Assembly: GCF_037325665.1 (NCBI RefSeq)
Contig: NC_090250.1
Coordinates: 45,114,829-45,178,828 of the forward strand
Direction: 5' to 3'
Source of the DNA: Littorina saxatilis
Taxonomy: Eukaryota > Mollusca > Gastropoda > Littorinimorpha > Littorinidae
Length of the DNA: 64,000 bases
The notes below the pieces were generated by a model. The model was not told the origin of the DNA, made no database searches, and saw nothing but the letters and a program-made list of their open reading frames with translations. Shown in pieces: positions 10,230 to 22,200 of this stretch. Position 1 is the stretch's first letter, and the number at the start of each line of letters is the position of its first letter. Both the position numbers and the translations under genes were made by a program.

Positions 10230-13200
10230 GTAAGTTGTGAAATCTGCTGCTACATGTTTCTGTCAGTATTTATACATTTCTTCTGGTGTACATGCATATA
10301 TGTGCAGCTCCTGCAGTGTTCATTGGCTAAGAGAGATAAAAGGAATTAGTGTGTCTGTGTCTGTGAGATTCCTCCAATAATGCATTTAAAAACAATTAAG
10401 AGTACTAGTATTACTCACAGGAAAGACTGTTTCTCGTCAGTCGAAAATACATGCACTCTAAGAGAACATTGAAATACTTGTATTGGAACACTTTCGGCTA
10501 AATCCAAGTGTGTCCTATGATATTACCGGCACAGGTTGTTTTATGACTCTGCTTCTTTTCTTTGTCTACAGTTACCTGGCCATGAAAAGCATTAAGGACG
10601 CTGCCCAGGTGATCACCCGACGCAGCGACCAGTCCTCGCTGCAGGCGGCATGTAACATGACTCTGGTGGCCAATGAGAAGCAGCAAGGACAGCTGTTGGC
10701 CAGCCAGGCGGTGACGCGCTACCTGCTCAACCACCAGTGGAACCAGTGTTTGGAATTCCTCAATGAGCACCAGCCTCTCAAGGTACATATAGGCTATCTT
10801 ATCTAGCCTTGTAACTATGATGTACTGATGAAACAGGCCATCTTATCTAGTGGCCTTGTGACGTGATAATTTGGTCTAATTTTTTTCCAAAAACATTGCA
10901 GGGGTCGACATTAACTTATTTGGCCTGGGGCCACACTGGCCCCAGAGATGGAAATTGCTGGGGCGGAAAAAAAAAATCTGGGGCCCACTCTCAGTATTCA
11001 CGTGCGGCAATGCATTGTCTGTTTTTCTTCATCGTACTGAAGCCAGGGAAATTCTTTCAACCATTTGACATTGAAATTACGACAGCGCTTTGCGCTTTTG
11101 GCTGCATGGTCTCCTTTTTTCGTTTCTCTCCACCCTGTTCTTCATCTTCATTTCCATGTCTTTTTACACCAGGGAAGTGTCGCCACATTTTGCGTTTGGC
11201 ATTTGAAGGCGATACTTATCTCTCACGCTAAAGAGCGCAATCTGGGAGTTATTTCCCTTACGACATTGTCCTTCGACGATTTGAATGTGTTTTTTTCTTG
11301 ACTGCGGCATTGATCGTAACGCAAATTTCAGTGACGACTTTGACTGGCGATTTTTAGTGATTGGCTCTGGCATTAGAATTTTCGGTTTGTCATTGTTGGA
11401 ATTTATCCTGGGGCGGAGTGGGCCCCAAGCTTCGGCAATGTTTGGGGCGGAACACAAAACTCTGGGGCGTTCCGCCCCCCGCCTCCGCTAGTGTCGAACC
11501 CTGCATTGTTGAATACAATTTTTCACTGGGTTATAAATGTTAAGACCCCTCCTCCCATGCCCCTCCCAGAAAGGCCATATATTGTATAATACACTATATA
11601 GCATATATCACCAATGTACCACAGACAATCCCTGCCTAATTCCAAGGTGCTGGAATTGCCTCCCCCCCGCTTCTCCTCCCCCCAACACCCCCCCCCCCCC
11701 CCCCCTCTCTCCCCCCCCCCTCCACCTCACACACATTTTTCAACTATAAGTATCACCAACTTTTATGGGTCTAGTCTGGGGGTTTGGGCAAATCTGTACA
11801 AAGAAGATGCTTTTACCTCCATCGGTGTCTGTTATAATCTCACCAGAATTTTTCTGTCAACTGTGGAAATGTTTCCCATTGTTGTGTTAATTAGTTTAAA
11901 ATTTTAACACATTGTCATTGCCACTTCTTGAAGAAAGCCCTTGATGTTAATATGCTGTTTTTGTTGCTGTTTTTGTGTTTACTTTTTTTCTTGTTCTGTT
12001 TCTTTTTTGTTGTTGTTGGTTTGTTTGTTTGGTTGTTGTTGTTGTTGTTTTACTGGTATGTTTTAATAAAGTGCAAAAGTGATACATGTACCTCTGAATT
12101 GTGTGTATTGTTAAACAGACTTTGTTGAATGCTGCAGGTGTTCATTCCCTACGTGAGTGTGCATGAGATGGTGATGCGAGAACTGATGACGTTGTCGCCA
12201 GACCTGGTGGCCACAGAAGAGTGTTGTGCTGCCGCCACCTGGGACACCACACCTGCCGACAGTCTGGGAATCCCAGGTGATTACTTTACCTATCCCCCTT
12301 GTCTACAAGTTGTGTGCAAATAGTAAATAAACTGAGAAAGGAAAGAGACCGAACTAAGAAAAAGTAAAAAATGTTGTGCCGCTACCCGGAACAACACATG
12401 CTGACGAACTAAGAATGCCAGGCGAGTACTTTACCTGTCCCCCATGCCTATAAGTTATGTGTAAATAGATATTAAATAGAGAAAGAAAAGAGAGCGAACA
12501 CATGTCGATAAACTGAGAATCCCAGGTGAATACTTTACATATCCTCCTGTGCTTTGTAACACCAAGTAAAGTTGTGTGTAAATAATAGAGAAACAGAAAG
12601 TAAAGAGAGAGAGGGAAAAAGGTGAGAAATGTGACTTTTAGAATGTTATAAAAGGGATATATAATTATAGCCTTGTGGGTCACGCAGGATTCTTCAGTTC
12701 TGGATTCTAGACATTTTACAGAGCCTAGATATATTGCTAGGTTAGAGGGGGTGATGCTTTACCACGTGCACCGGGAATGGGCTTTTTGGACGTAACGTGC
12801 ATGGGAATGGGGAAATTCTCGTAGCGTGCACCGTGCACTGACAGAGGTCCGGCGTGCACCGTGCATGGAACTTTTTCATAACGTGTACCGTGGATCACCG
12901 TGCATGGCACTTTTGGCCTCAACGTGCACGAGCACAGACCCCCCCCCCCCCCCCCCCCATGGTGACCCTCAGGTTAATCTACTTGGAATTTTTTTGGTCC
13001 TTTCCCCACAGAGTTCATTTTGGATCCCAAAGAGGCAGAACCGGTGTTGCCATGGGAACCTTATCTCATCGCTGGTCACACCTTTCCTCACCACGTCCTG
13101 CGAGTCTGGCATTTGCACCTGGGTGTCACCATGGAGACGGAGCAGCTGCACCTGGCGTACCACGTTCTGCAGCAACTGCAGTCTGGGCGACAGGCACACC

Positions 13201-16200
13201 TTGACACGCAGCAGGTCGGTTTGTGCTGGACGTTGTGTCAAGTCTTTGGTTCAGTGACTGCTTAAAGCTTGTCCATACAGGGGAACCCCCCTTAATCTTG
13301 AGAAAATCAGGTCTTAAAAAGAATTAAGAGAGGTTAACTTAAAGAACTTTTGAACAGAAAACCTCAAAAAGCAATGTCTTAAAAAGGATGAAGTCTTAAA
13401 TTGGGGGGTCGGGGGGCCCGGGTAGCTCAGGTGGTAGAGCACTGGACTTGTGATCGAGAGGTCGCTGGTTCGAATCCGGGCCGGGACGGACACGGGTCAA
13501 CTTTATGTGCAGACCCAGAGACGGTATCCATCTCCCACCCCCGTGTCACCACAATGGCACGTTAAAGATCTTGGTCATTCTACCATAAGTGCAGATGGCT
13601 GATACCACCTAAACACGCAAACATCAAAAAGCCGTGAGGGCGTAAAACTCGAATCGTATAAACCAATTCATGTCCAATATAGGCAATTAAGACCTGACGG
13701 ACAATAAGCCCCTTAACATTTACTTTTTGGGGGGTCTATAAAGGGAGGTTCCACTGCAGTTGAAAATCCAGCAAAGTACAGTGGAACCCCCCTTTTAAGA
13801 CCTACTACAATCTGAGAAAGTCAGGTCTTAAAAAGGAGGAAGCCTTAAAACGGAAGTACATTTACCGACGTTAAGCACAGATGACCTGAAAAACGAAGGT
13901 CTTAAAAAGGGAAAGGTCTTACGTTGGGGGTCTTCAAAGGGGTTCCACTGTAATACACTCTGCTTTGTCTGGCCATTTGATGAGAGGACACCTAGCCAAT
14001 TGGAGGACGCTTTCTGTTGTCTCATTGTCTATTAATCTTTACCAAGATATAATATCTGTCACAACAATAATAGCCATGCATGCACCTGCAATTTAGGGAC
14101 ACTTTGTGCTTGTCCCAAGGGTGTCCTCTTATCGAATGACCTCTGTACCTTTGTTTAGAGGACACTTTAGGACCAGCCAAAAGTGTCGGTGTATGTTGCT
14201 GTTGGCCAATGTCATGACTGTTTTGGTACAGTCTGTTGACCCAAGGATCACAGAAAGTCTCTCTTCTCTTAGGTTGTGCTTTAATCGCATCGATCACTGT
14301 GGTCTGACAATTGCAGGTAACACAGTATTTTGAAAGTAATTAGTTTTCTGGTTGTGTTTGGCAATTAAAACACACCTCTTCTCCATCAACAGTCATACAT
14401 ACAGCCTTTGCAGATTCATGATGCAGTACGTTGGCTTTGAGGACCCTTTGTGTGTCCGGCCTTACCTCCCCCCCTCCCACCCCCTGGCCGCTTAAATCAT
14501 TTGTACAAGAAGAGTTTTGTCACAAGCTAGCTGGTGTTGTTTTGCCTGTTTGGTACAATTAAGTTTGAAAATCAAACAAACAAATTTTTCTCAATTCTGG
14601 GTGTTTTTTTTAGTACTTGTTGCATTATTGTCTATATAGTGGTGGCCATATTGAGCATGGATTTGAATTCAATTTGTTTGGTTGTCAATGTATAACCAAA
14701 ATGTTGATGTCGAGACTGTTTTAGCTCTGCAGTAATTAGTATTGAAGGTACAAGTTCTTATAATTTGTCTTTTTTTCCTTGTCCGTTCTTGATTCCAAAA
14801 ACATATAGATATGATGTGTTTGGATTAAAAACACGTTCAGAGAGGTAAAAAGAATAGAGATATAGAAAAGGGTGCTATCCTCCTCAGCGCAACCGCTACC
14901 GCACTTTTCTGGATTGTTAATTTCACTGCCTTTGCCACGAGCGGTGGACAGACGATGCTACGAGTGTACGGTCTTGCGGAAAAAATGCAATGCGTTCAGT
15001 TTCATTATGTGAGTTCGACTGAGCTTGACTAAATGTTGTATTTTCGCCTTACGCGACTTGTTAAGACCTGATTTTGTCCGATTTTTGAAGGTCTTAAAAG
15101 GGGGTTCCACTGTATTTCTTTGAGATATTAAAGGAGGTTCAATTCAGGTCTGGCATCAGCTAGGTGCATGAGGGCTGATATCATGCTTTTGCTTCCAGTA
15201 TCGCTGACCAACCAGACATTGCTCTTGACTGAAAACGACGTTAAACACCAAATAAAGAAAGATATGCTCTTGACATTAACATGTAAACTAAATTTGTGGT
15301 CACTTGTAACTAATTCACTGTAAATCCAAATACAAAGAGACTGCCAACGTTCCAATAATTGTTTTGTCAATAACAAACGTTCCAACAACATACCTTTCTT
15401 GGTTCCCGCAGTGGGGCACTGCGGTTATGAAATTAAAGGCCCCTCCTGTTTTTGGAACCGCAGGAGCTTTCTAGTTTGCTTTTAGGTAGATTTTTGGTTC
15501 CTCTTTCCTGTCATGCTCTCTTTTTCTTCATGAATTCTTTTCTTTTTTCTGCCTTCTTGCTCATTCACCTGCATTTTTTCCAAAAATCTCTTCTCTTGCC
15601 GCTTGTCTCGCGATTCATGTATAGTTTAATTTGTTAGTGTTCTGATGTAAGTCCAGCAGTAGATAGGTTAAGCCTATTTTAACATACTGGAAACTGGTAA
15701 TCTTCCAGTAGGTATTAATTTAGTTTTACTAAAGCCTGCTGGGACACAAGTAATGGGTTAGTGCATTTGTAAACAGGAATCGCTTGACAAGTGGCCCCCT
15801 TCATCCCCCCCTTCCTCGTCCTGATATGGCTCTGCGTAGTCGGCTGGACGTTAAGCAACAAATAAACAAACAAACAATTGACTCACATGCGAAGCAAAAG
15901 TGAGTCTATGTACTCACCCGAGTCGTCCGTCCGTCCGTCCGGAAAACTTTAACGTTGGATATTTCTTGGACACTATTCAGTCTATCAGTACCAAATTTGG
16001 CAAGATGGTGTATGATGACAAGGCCCCAAAAAACATACATAGCATCTTGACCTTGCTTCAAGGTCAAGGTCGCAGGGGCCATAAATGTTGCCTAAAAAAC
16101 AGCTATTTTTCACATTTTTCACATTTTCTCTGAAGTTTTTGAGATTGAATACCTCACCTATATATGATATATAGGGCAAAGTAAGCCCCATCTTTTGATA

Positions 16201-19200
16201 CCAGTTTGGTTTACCTTGCTTCAAGGTCAAGGTCACAGGAGCTCTTCAAAGTTGGATTGTATACATATTTTGAAGTGACCTTGACCCTGAACTATGGAAG
16301 ATAACTGTTTCAAACTTAAAAATTATGTGGGGCACATGTTATGCTTTCATCATGAGACACATTTGGTCACATATGATCAAGGTCAAGGTCACTTTGACCC
16401 TTATGAAATGTGACCTAAATAAGGTAGTGAACCACTAAAAGTGACCATATCTCATGGTAGAAAGAGCCAATAAGCACCATTGTACTTCCTATGTCTTGAA
16501 TTAACAGCTTTGTGTTGCATGACCTTGGATGACCTTGACCTTGGGTCAATGTCACATGTATTTTGGTAGGAAAAATGTGTAAAGCAGTTCTTAGTGTATG
16601 ATGTCATTGCTAGGTTTAGGTCAAGCATGTGAGTCGTATGGGCTTTGCCCTTCTTGTTCTTAATTCATTGTAAGCAAGACAAAGGCTTTTCTGTGTTGTT
16701 TCAGGCCTTGCTACAGGTGTGTGCGGACATAACGCTGTGGCTGCTGGCATTGCTGACCAATCAGACGTCGCTAGCCATCTCTCACCTGTTGGGGGCGCTG
16801 TCTGCACTCAATGAGGGCGGTCACCACAAACTGCTGACCGCCCTCTGTCGTCTCTTACTGCCTCAAGGTCTGCAACCGTGCATTTCTCAGACAGAAATGA
16901 TAACACATCCATGGTCTCATTAACTCAGTAACATTAGTCTCATAATGATACCCATTGCCAGGTGGTCTGCAACCGTGCATTTCTCAGGCTGAATGATAAC
17001 ACATCCATGGTCTCATTAACTCGGTAACATTAGTCTCAGAATGATACCCATTGCCAAGTGGTGTGCAACCGTGCATTTCTCAGACTGAATGATAACACGT
17101 CCATGGTCTCATTAACTCAGTAACATTAGTCTCAGAATGATACCCATTGCCAGGTGGTCTGCAACCGTGCATTTCTCAGGCTGAATGATTAACACGTCCA
17201 TGCATGGTCTCCATAACTTAGAAATCTTAGTCTCATAATGATCGATTCCTTGAAGATTTTTGTTCTTGAAACTGTCCTCTCAACAAGTTTTGATGGTTTT
17301 GTGGGGGATTTTGAATTGTATTGACCCCCAAAATAGGATTTATTCAGGTTGTGTGTGTGGTTGTGTAGAATGTGTGATAGCCTGTGGATGACACACTAAG
17401 AATCTTGTAAGTGTGTAAAGCAAGAAAGAATGAGTTAGTTGTTTGCTGTGCCTTTAGGAAAATATAGGTAGAGGAATCAACCCTTTAATACCTTCAAAGT
17501 CTGAGAAAATCAGGTCTTACGAGATAGGAAGTTTTAAAATGGGGGGTACATCCACATACATTAGGCCCGGCGCTCACCTATGTAATGCCAGCAGGACAGA
17601 CGACGCACTGCAGATTATTGAGGTGATTCTTTTTTTTTCCCAGCCCGCTACACGTTGCGTGAAAATAAAACAGGCCAAGTACTCGTCATAATCCTTATCG
17701 CAGCATGTAGTGTAGTGGTAGCTGCGCAGATGTATTTTGCCCTTAATAAACATAAAATCTAAAAATGTAAGGTCTTAGTGTTCGTAATATACTCATTTGC
17801 AGGGAGACTTAAATCGGGGGGAATTAAGTGGGAGGTTTCACTGTACTGGTTGCAACGTACTGTGGTGTTACAGGTCCCAAGTACACCCTGAAGCTGCAGC
17901 AGGAGACGACAGCGATGCGCGTGCTGATCAACATTGAGAGCCAGGTGGACGTGGAGGGGGGAGGCAAGCACCTCAGTCTGCGTCGCTACCTGTCGGAGCT
18001 GAAGGAGGAACCCAGCGTGTCAACAGGCGCGCTGCGCTGCAGACAGCTGGACTGCGTGCGGGCCTACTACTACCTCTCCGTGCTGCACTACCTGCAGGAA
18101 GACTACAGCAACTCCAGCAAGGACGCCTGCCGCCCCGAGTCTCAGACGTCCACGCAGAATGTGGACACCGGTCAGTCTGAGGGACAGAAGACAGGAGAGC
18201 TTGGGATGGCTGGGGTCAACAGTGCTGATGGCAGCTCTGCAGAAAAGGCCAAGAGCATTACTGAGAAGTCTGGTGCAGGCAGCACTGAGAAGACGAACAG
18301 TGTGTGTGCTAGTGGTGCAGAGAAGACAGGTAAAGTTGGTGAAAAACAAGACAGTTTCAAACAGGTAGGGACAGTTCAGAGCCACAGAGATGAAGACGGG
18401 GGAGCCACAGACGGGACTGCCGGTCAAGATAACGGCTTGGACGTGAACGGGTATTTAGCCAGAGATGGGGGGAGTAGTGTGGACATGCCACGGCTTGTCA
18501 AGCAAACCGGTGATAGTGGGGACTGTGATGATGCATCTCCAGGAGTGGCTGGTAAGAAAGCCAAGGCCTCTGGAGACAGCAGTGTCGATTCAAAGACAGG
18601 AGATGCCACAGCTACCGCAAAGTCCTGTGAAGGTTCACAACTACAGGAGGGCAGTGTGAGTGGGGAGGGGGTTGGGTCCACAGAAGGTCCCTGGCACCTG
18701 TCCCTGCAGCACTTGCTACAGCTGTCCAAAGGACTGCTGTGGGACATCCAGGCCAAGAGCCTGGCGCTCACAGAAACCCTGGGTCACATTCACCACGCCA
18801 TCTCTCAGCATCTCCTCACTGACCGCTCTCGCGAGGCCGCCAAGACGCTGTCTCGACACCCGAACTTTGGCAATTCCCACCACCACCACCACTCTGCTCT
18901 CACTCTCTCCTCCTTCGCTCCAGTGCTGGCTGATACGGTAGCCTCCCACCTGCCTGTCGACCCCTGGCTAGACATTGACGATCCGGGTGCGCCATCATCG
19001 CAGCTGGAAGCGGGTGTTTCTGCGGCCGCTGAGGCTGCAGGGGGAGACATTGAAGCAGAGCGACCAGTCAACAGCAACAGCGCAGTATTATCACCCCCAC
19101 CTGTACCCCCTCTCCCTTCTCTCACCTCACCACCATCCCCGTCTGTGCCATCCACCGATTCAGCCGCAGCAGCAGAGAAAAGTCTGAACACCAAGGAGAA

Positions 19201-22200
19201 GAAGACCTCCCAGCTCGACTCCATGTCTGAGTCCAACTTTGACCTTTACTTTGCCACCTTGGGACAGCTAGGGGACGGGTCACGACGGGTGCTTTGGCGA
19301 GATGATCCGATCTCCGGGACAGGGCGTGGAAACGAGAATCGTAAGGGCAACGGAGACAGCAGCCTGCATAAACCGACGTCGCTGCTGAGCGGGGGCAAGT
19401 ACATCAACGTCCCGGACGAGTGGTACTCGCTGCCTGTGGATGAGAAGTACAAGCAGACCTACGTGACCTTGGCCATCCTGCAAGACGAGAAGGACTTTGT
19501 CATGGGGGAGCTCAAACGCATCTCGGACAGCTCACAGGTTAGATTCTTTTATACGTAGTGTACAGGGTTCGTACAGGTCATGGAAAACCTGGAAAGTCAT
19601 GGAATTTGATTTTTAATTTTCCAGGCCTGGAAAGTCATGGAATTTCAATTCAAGTCATGGAAAGTCATGGAATCTAACAAAAATAAGAAAGAAAAAAAAA
19701 TTAACCTTTAGCACGCCAGCGGCTATTTTTGTCGCCCAGCCATTCCCCCCCACCCTTTGCCAGCCAGCAGCGATTTGCGTCGCCAGCACAAGGCTTGTTC
19801 GTATGACCAACTTCTCGTTCGTATTTGCATACGAGAATAACGGTATTTTTAACGGCACTTGAGCCAAAGCGAGGCTCACTTCCTTCCGTTATCTCGTCGT
19901 GTCGTCTGCGCTGCATTTGAGTCGGTTTCGTCGAAGTTTTCTGCTTTTGTTTTTGCATCGATAAAGTACTTTAGCGCTTCGACAAGCAAGATGGAGGATG
20001 ATGAGTTTGAAACTTTCTTTCGAGTTGTTTCTTGACAACAAAAAGTATGCGGAATTGGAACGAATTACCAAGGAAGATCTTCGCAATGAACTGTGTATCG
20101 CGGTGAAAAAATGACAGTTCGTCAAGTCACAGTGACGGTTACGAAACGGAATTTACGAAAGTGCAGATGGATACAAACAGTGGCTGGTCCAGTCACAGGC
20201 GGAAGGTATCGTTCACTGGACCACTACTTTCATAGAAAGTCTTTCTATGAAAGTAGTGGTCCAGTGAACGATACCTTCCGCCTGTGGTCCAGTTTAGTGA
20301 AATGACAGGACCAGCAAACATTACCGATAATCTGACTGCGTAGCAAATGCTTGACTTGCTTGTCGAAGAGACACTGCGTAGAAACTGACTCAAATTCAGT
20401 GCAAAGCAAGCCAGTGTCAAAACTGGCAGTGACAAGACGTAAACAGTTTGCGTGTTCGGAAATGGCGACCTGTGGATCTAGTCATGGAAAATGTTATTGA
20501 GGCTCATGGAAAGTCATGGAAAAGTCATGGAATTTTGTTTCTAAAAACCAGTGGGGACCCTGAGTGTATGTAAAATACTCATTTGTAAGCTTGCTGTGTT
20601 TCAAACTTTTAACATCGTGCCATTCTTCTTTTGAAAGAGGTTTGTACAGTGAAACCTTCCTTTGTAAGCTTGCTATGTTTCAAACCTTTAACATCCCTGC
20701 CATTCTTCTTGTGCCGTCGCGATATAACCTTGAACGGTTGAAAACGACGTTAAACACCAAATAAAGAAAGAATTCTTCTTGTGAAAGAGGTTTGTACAGT
20801 GAAACCTTCCTTTGTAAGCTTGCTATGTTTCAAACCTTTAACATCCCTGCCATTGTTCTTGTGAAAGAGGTTTGTTCAGTGAAACCTTCCTTTGTAAGCT
20901 TGCTATGTTTCAAACCTTTAACATCCCTGCCATTGTTCTTGTGAAAGAGGTTTGTACAGTGAAACCTTTAACATCCCTGCCATTGTTCTTGCGAAAGAGG
21001 GTTGTACAGTGAAACCTTTAACATCCCTGCCATTGTTCTTGTGAAAGAGGTTTGTACAGTGAAACCTTTAACATCCCTGCCATTGTTCTTGTGAAAGAGG
21101 TTTGCACAGTGAAACCTTTAACATCCCTGCCATTGTTCTTGTGAAAGAGGTTTGTACAGTGAAACCTTTAACATCCCTGCCATTGTTCTTGTGAAAGAGG
21201 TTTGTACAGTGAAACCTTTAACATCCCTGCCATTGTTCTTGTGAAAGAGGTTTGTACAGTGAAACCTTTAACATCCCTGCCATTGTTCTTGTGAAAGAGG
21301 TTTGTACAGTGAAACCTTTAACATCCCTGCCATTGTTCTTGTGAAAGAGGTTTGTACAGTGAAACCTTTAACATCCCTGCCATTGTTCTTGTGAAAGAGG
21401 TTTGTACAGTGAAACCTTTAACATCCCTGCCATTGTTCTTGTGAAAGAGGTTTGTACAGTGAAACCTTTAACATCCCTGCCATTGTTCTTGTGAAAGAGG
21501 TTTGTACAGTGAAACCTTTAACATCCCTGCCATTGTTCTTGTGAAAGAGGTTTGTACAGTGAAACCTTTAACATCCCTGCCATTGTTCTTGTGAAAGAGG
21601 TTTGTACAGTGAAACCTTTAACATCCCTGCAATTGTTCTTGTGAAAGAGGTTTGTACAGTGAAACCTTTAACATCCCTGCCATTGTTCTTGTGAAAGAGG
21701 TTTGTACAGTGAAACCTTTAACATCCCTGCCAATTGTTCTTGTGAAAGAGGTTTGTACAGTGAAACCTTTAACATCCCTGCCATTATTGTTCTTGTGAAA
21801 GAGGTTTGTACAGTGAAACCTTTAACATCCCTGCCATTGTTCTTGTGAAAGAGGTTTGTACAGTGAAATCTTTAACATCCCTGCCATTGTTCTTGTGAAA
21901 GAGGTTTGTACAGTGAAACCTTTAACATCCCTGCCATTGTTCTTGTGAAAGAGGTTTGTACAGTGAAACCTTCCTTTAAGACCTCCCAAAAATCTGAGAA
22001 AATCAAATCTATAAAAGGAGTGAGTTTTAATTACTATGGGGGTAATTTCACAGAGCTTATGAACAGAAAGCAGGCTGTCTTAAATTGGGGAGGGAGGAGA
22101 GGGGGGGGGGGTCCTAATTGAAAGGGAGGTTCCACTGCTATGTTGTGGGTTTTTTCTTGCAACACAAACATATATGGGTCACTCTCAGAAATGGTGGTCC

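Noticed and set aside
13427-13500. Functional tRNA gene
   Set aside because: A and B boxes are present but the acceptor and anticodon stems mismatch, and it is followed by a SINE body. Same for the heads at 37310-37378, 58360-58416 and 60950-61040.
18020-19483. Minus-strand frames opposite GEMIN5 exon 6
   Set aside because: Shadows of the conserved plus-strand coding exon.
20588-21985. CRISPR-like array
   Set aside because: The 50-bp units are contiguous with no variable spacers, in a eukaryotic intron. The same holds for the 65-bp and 82-bp arrays.
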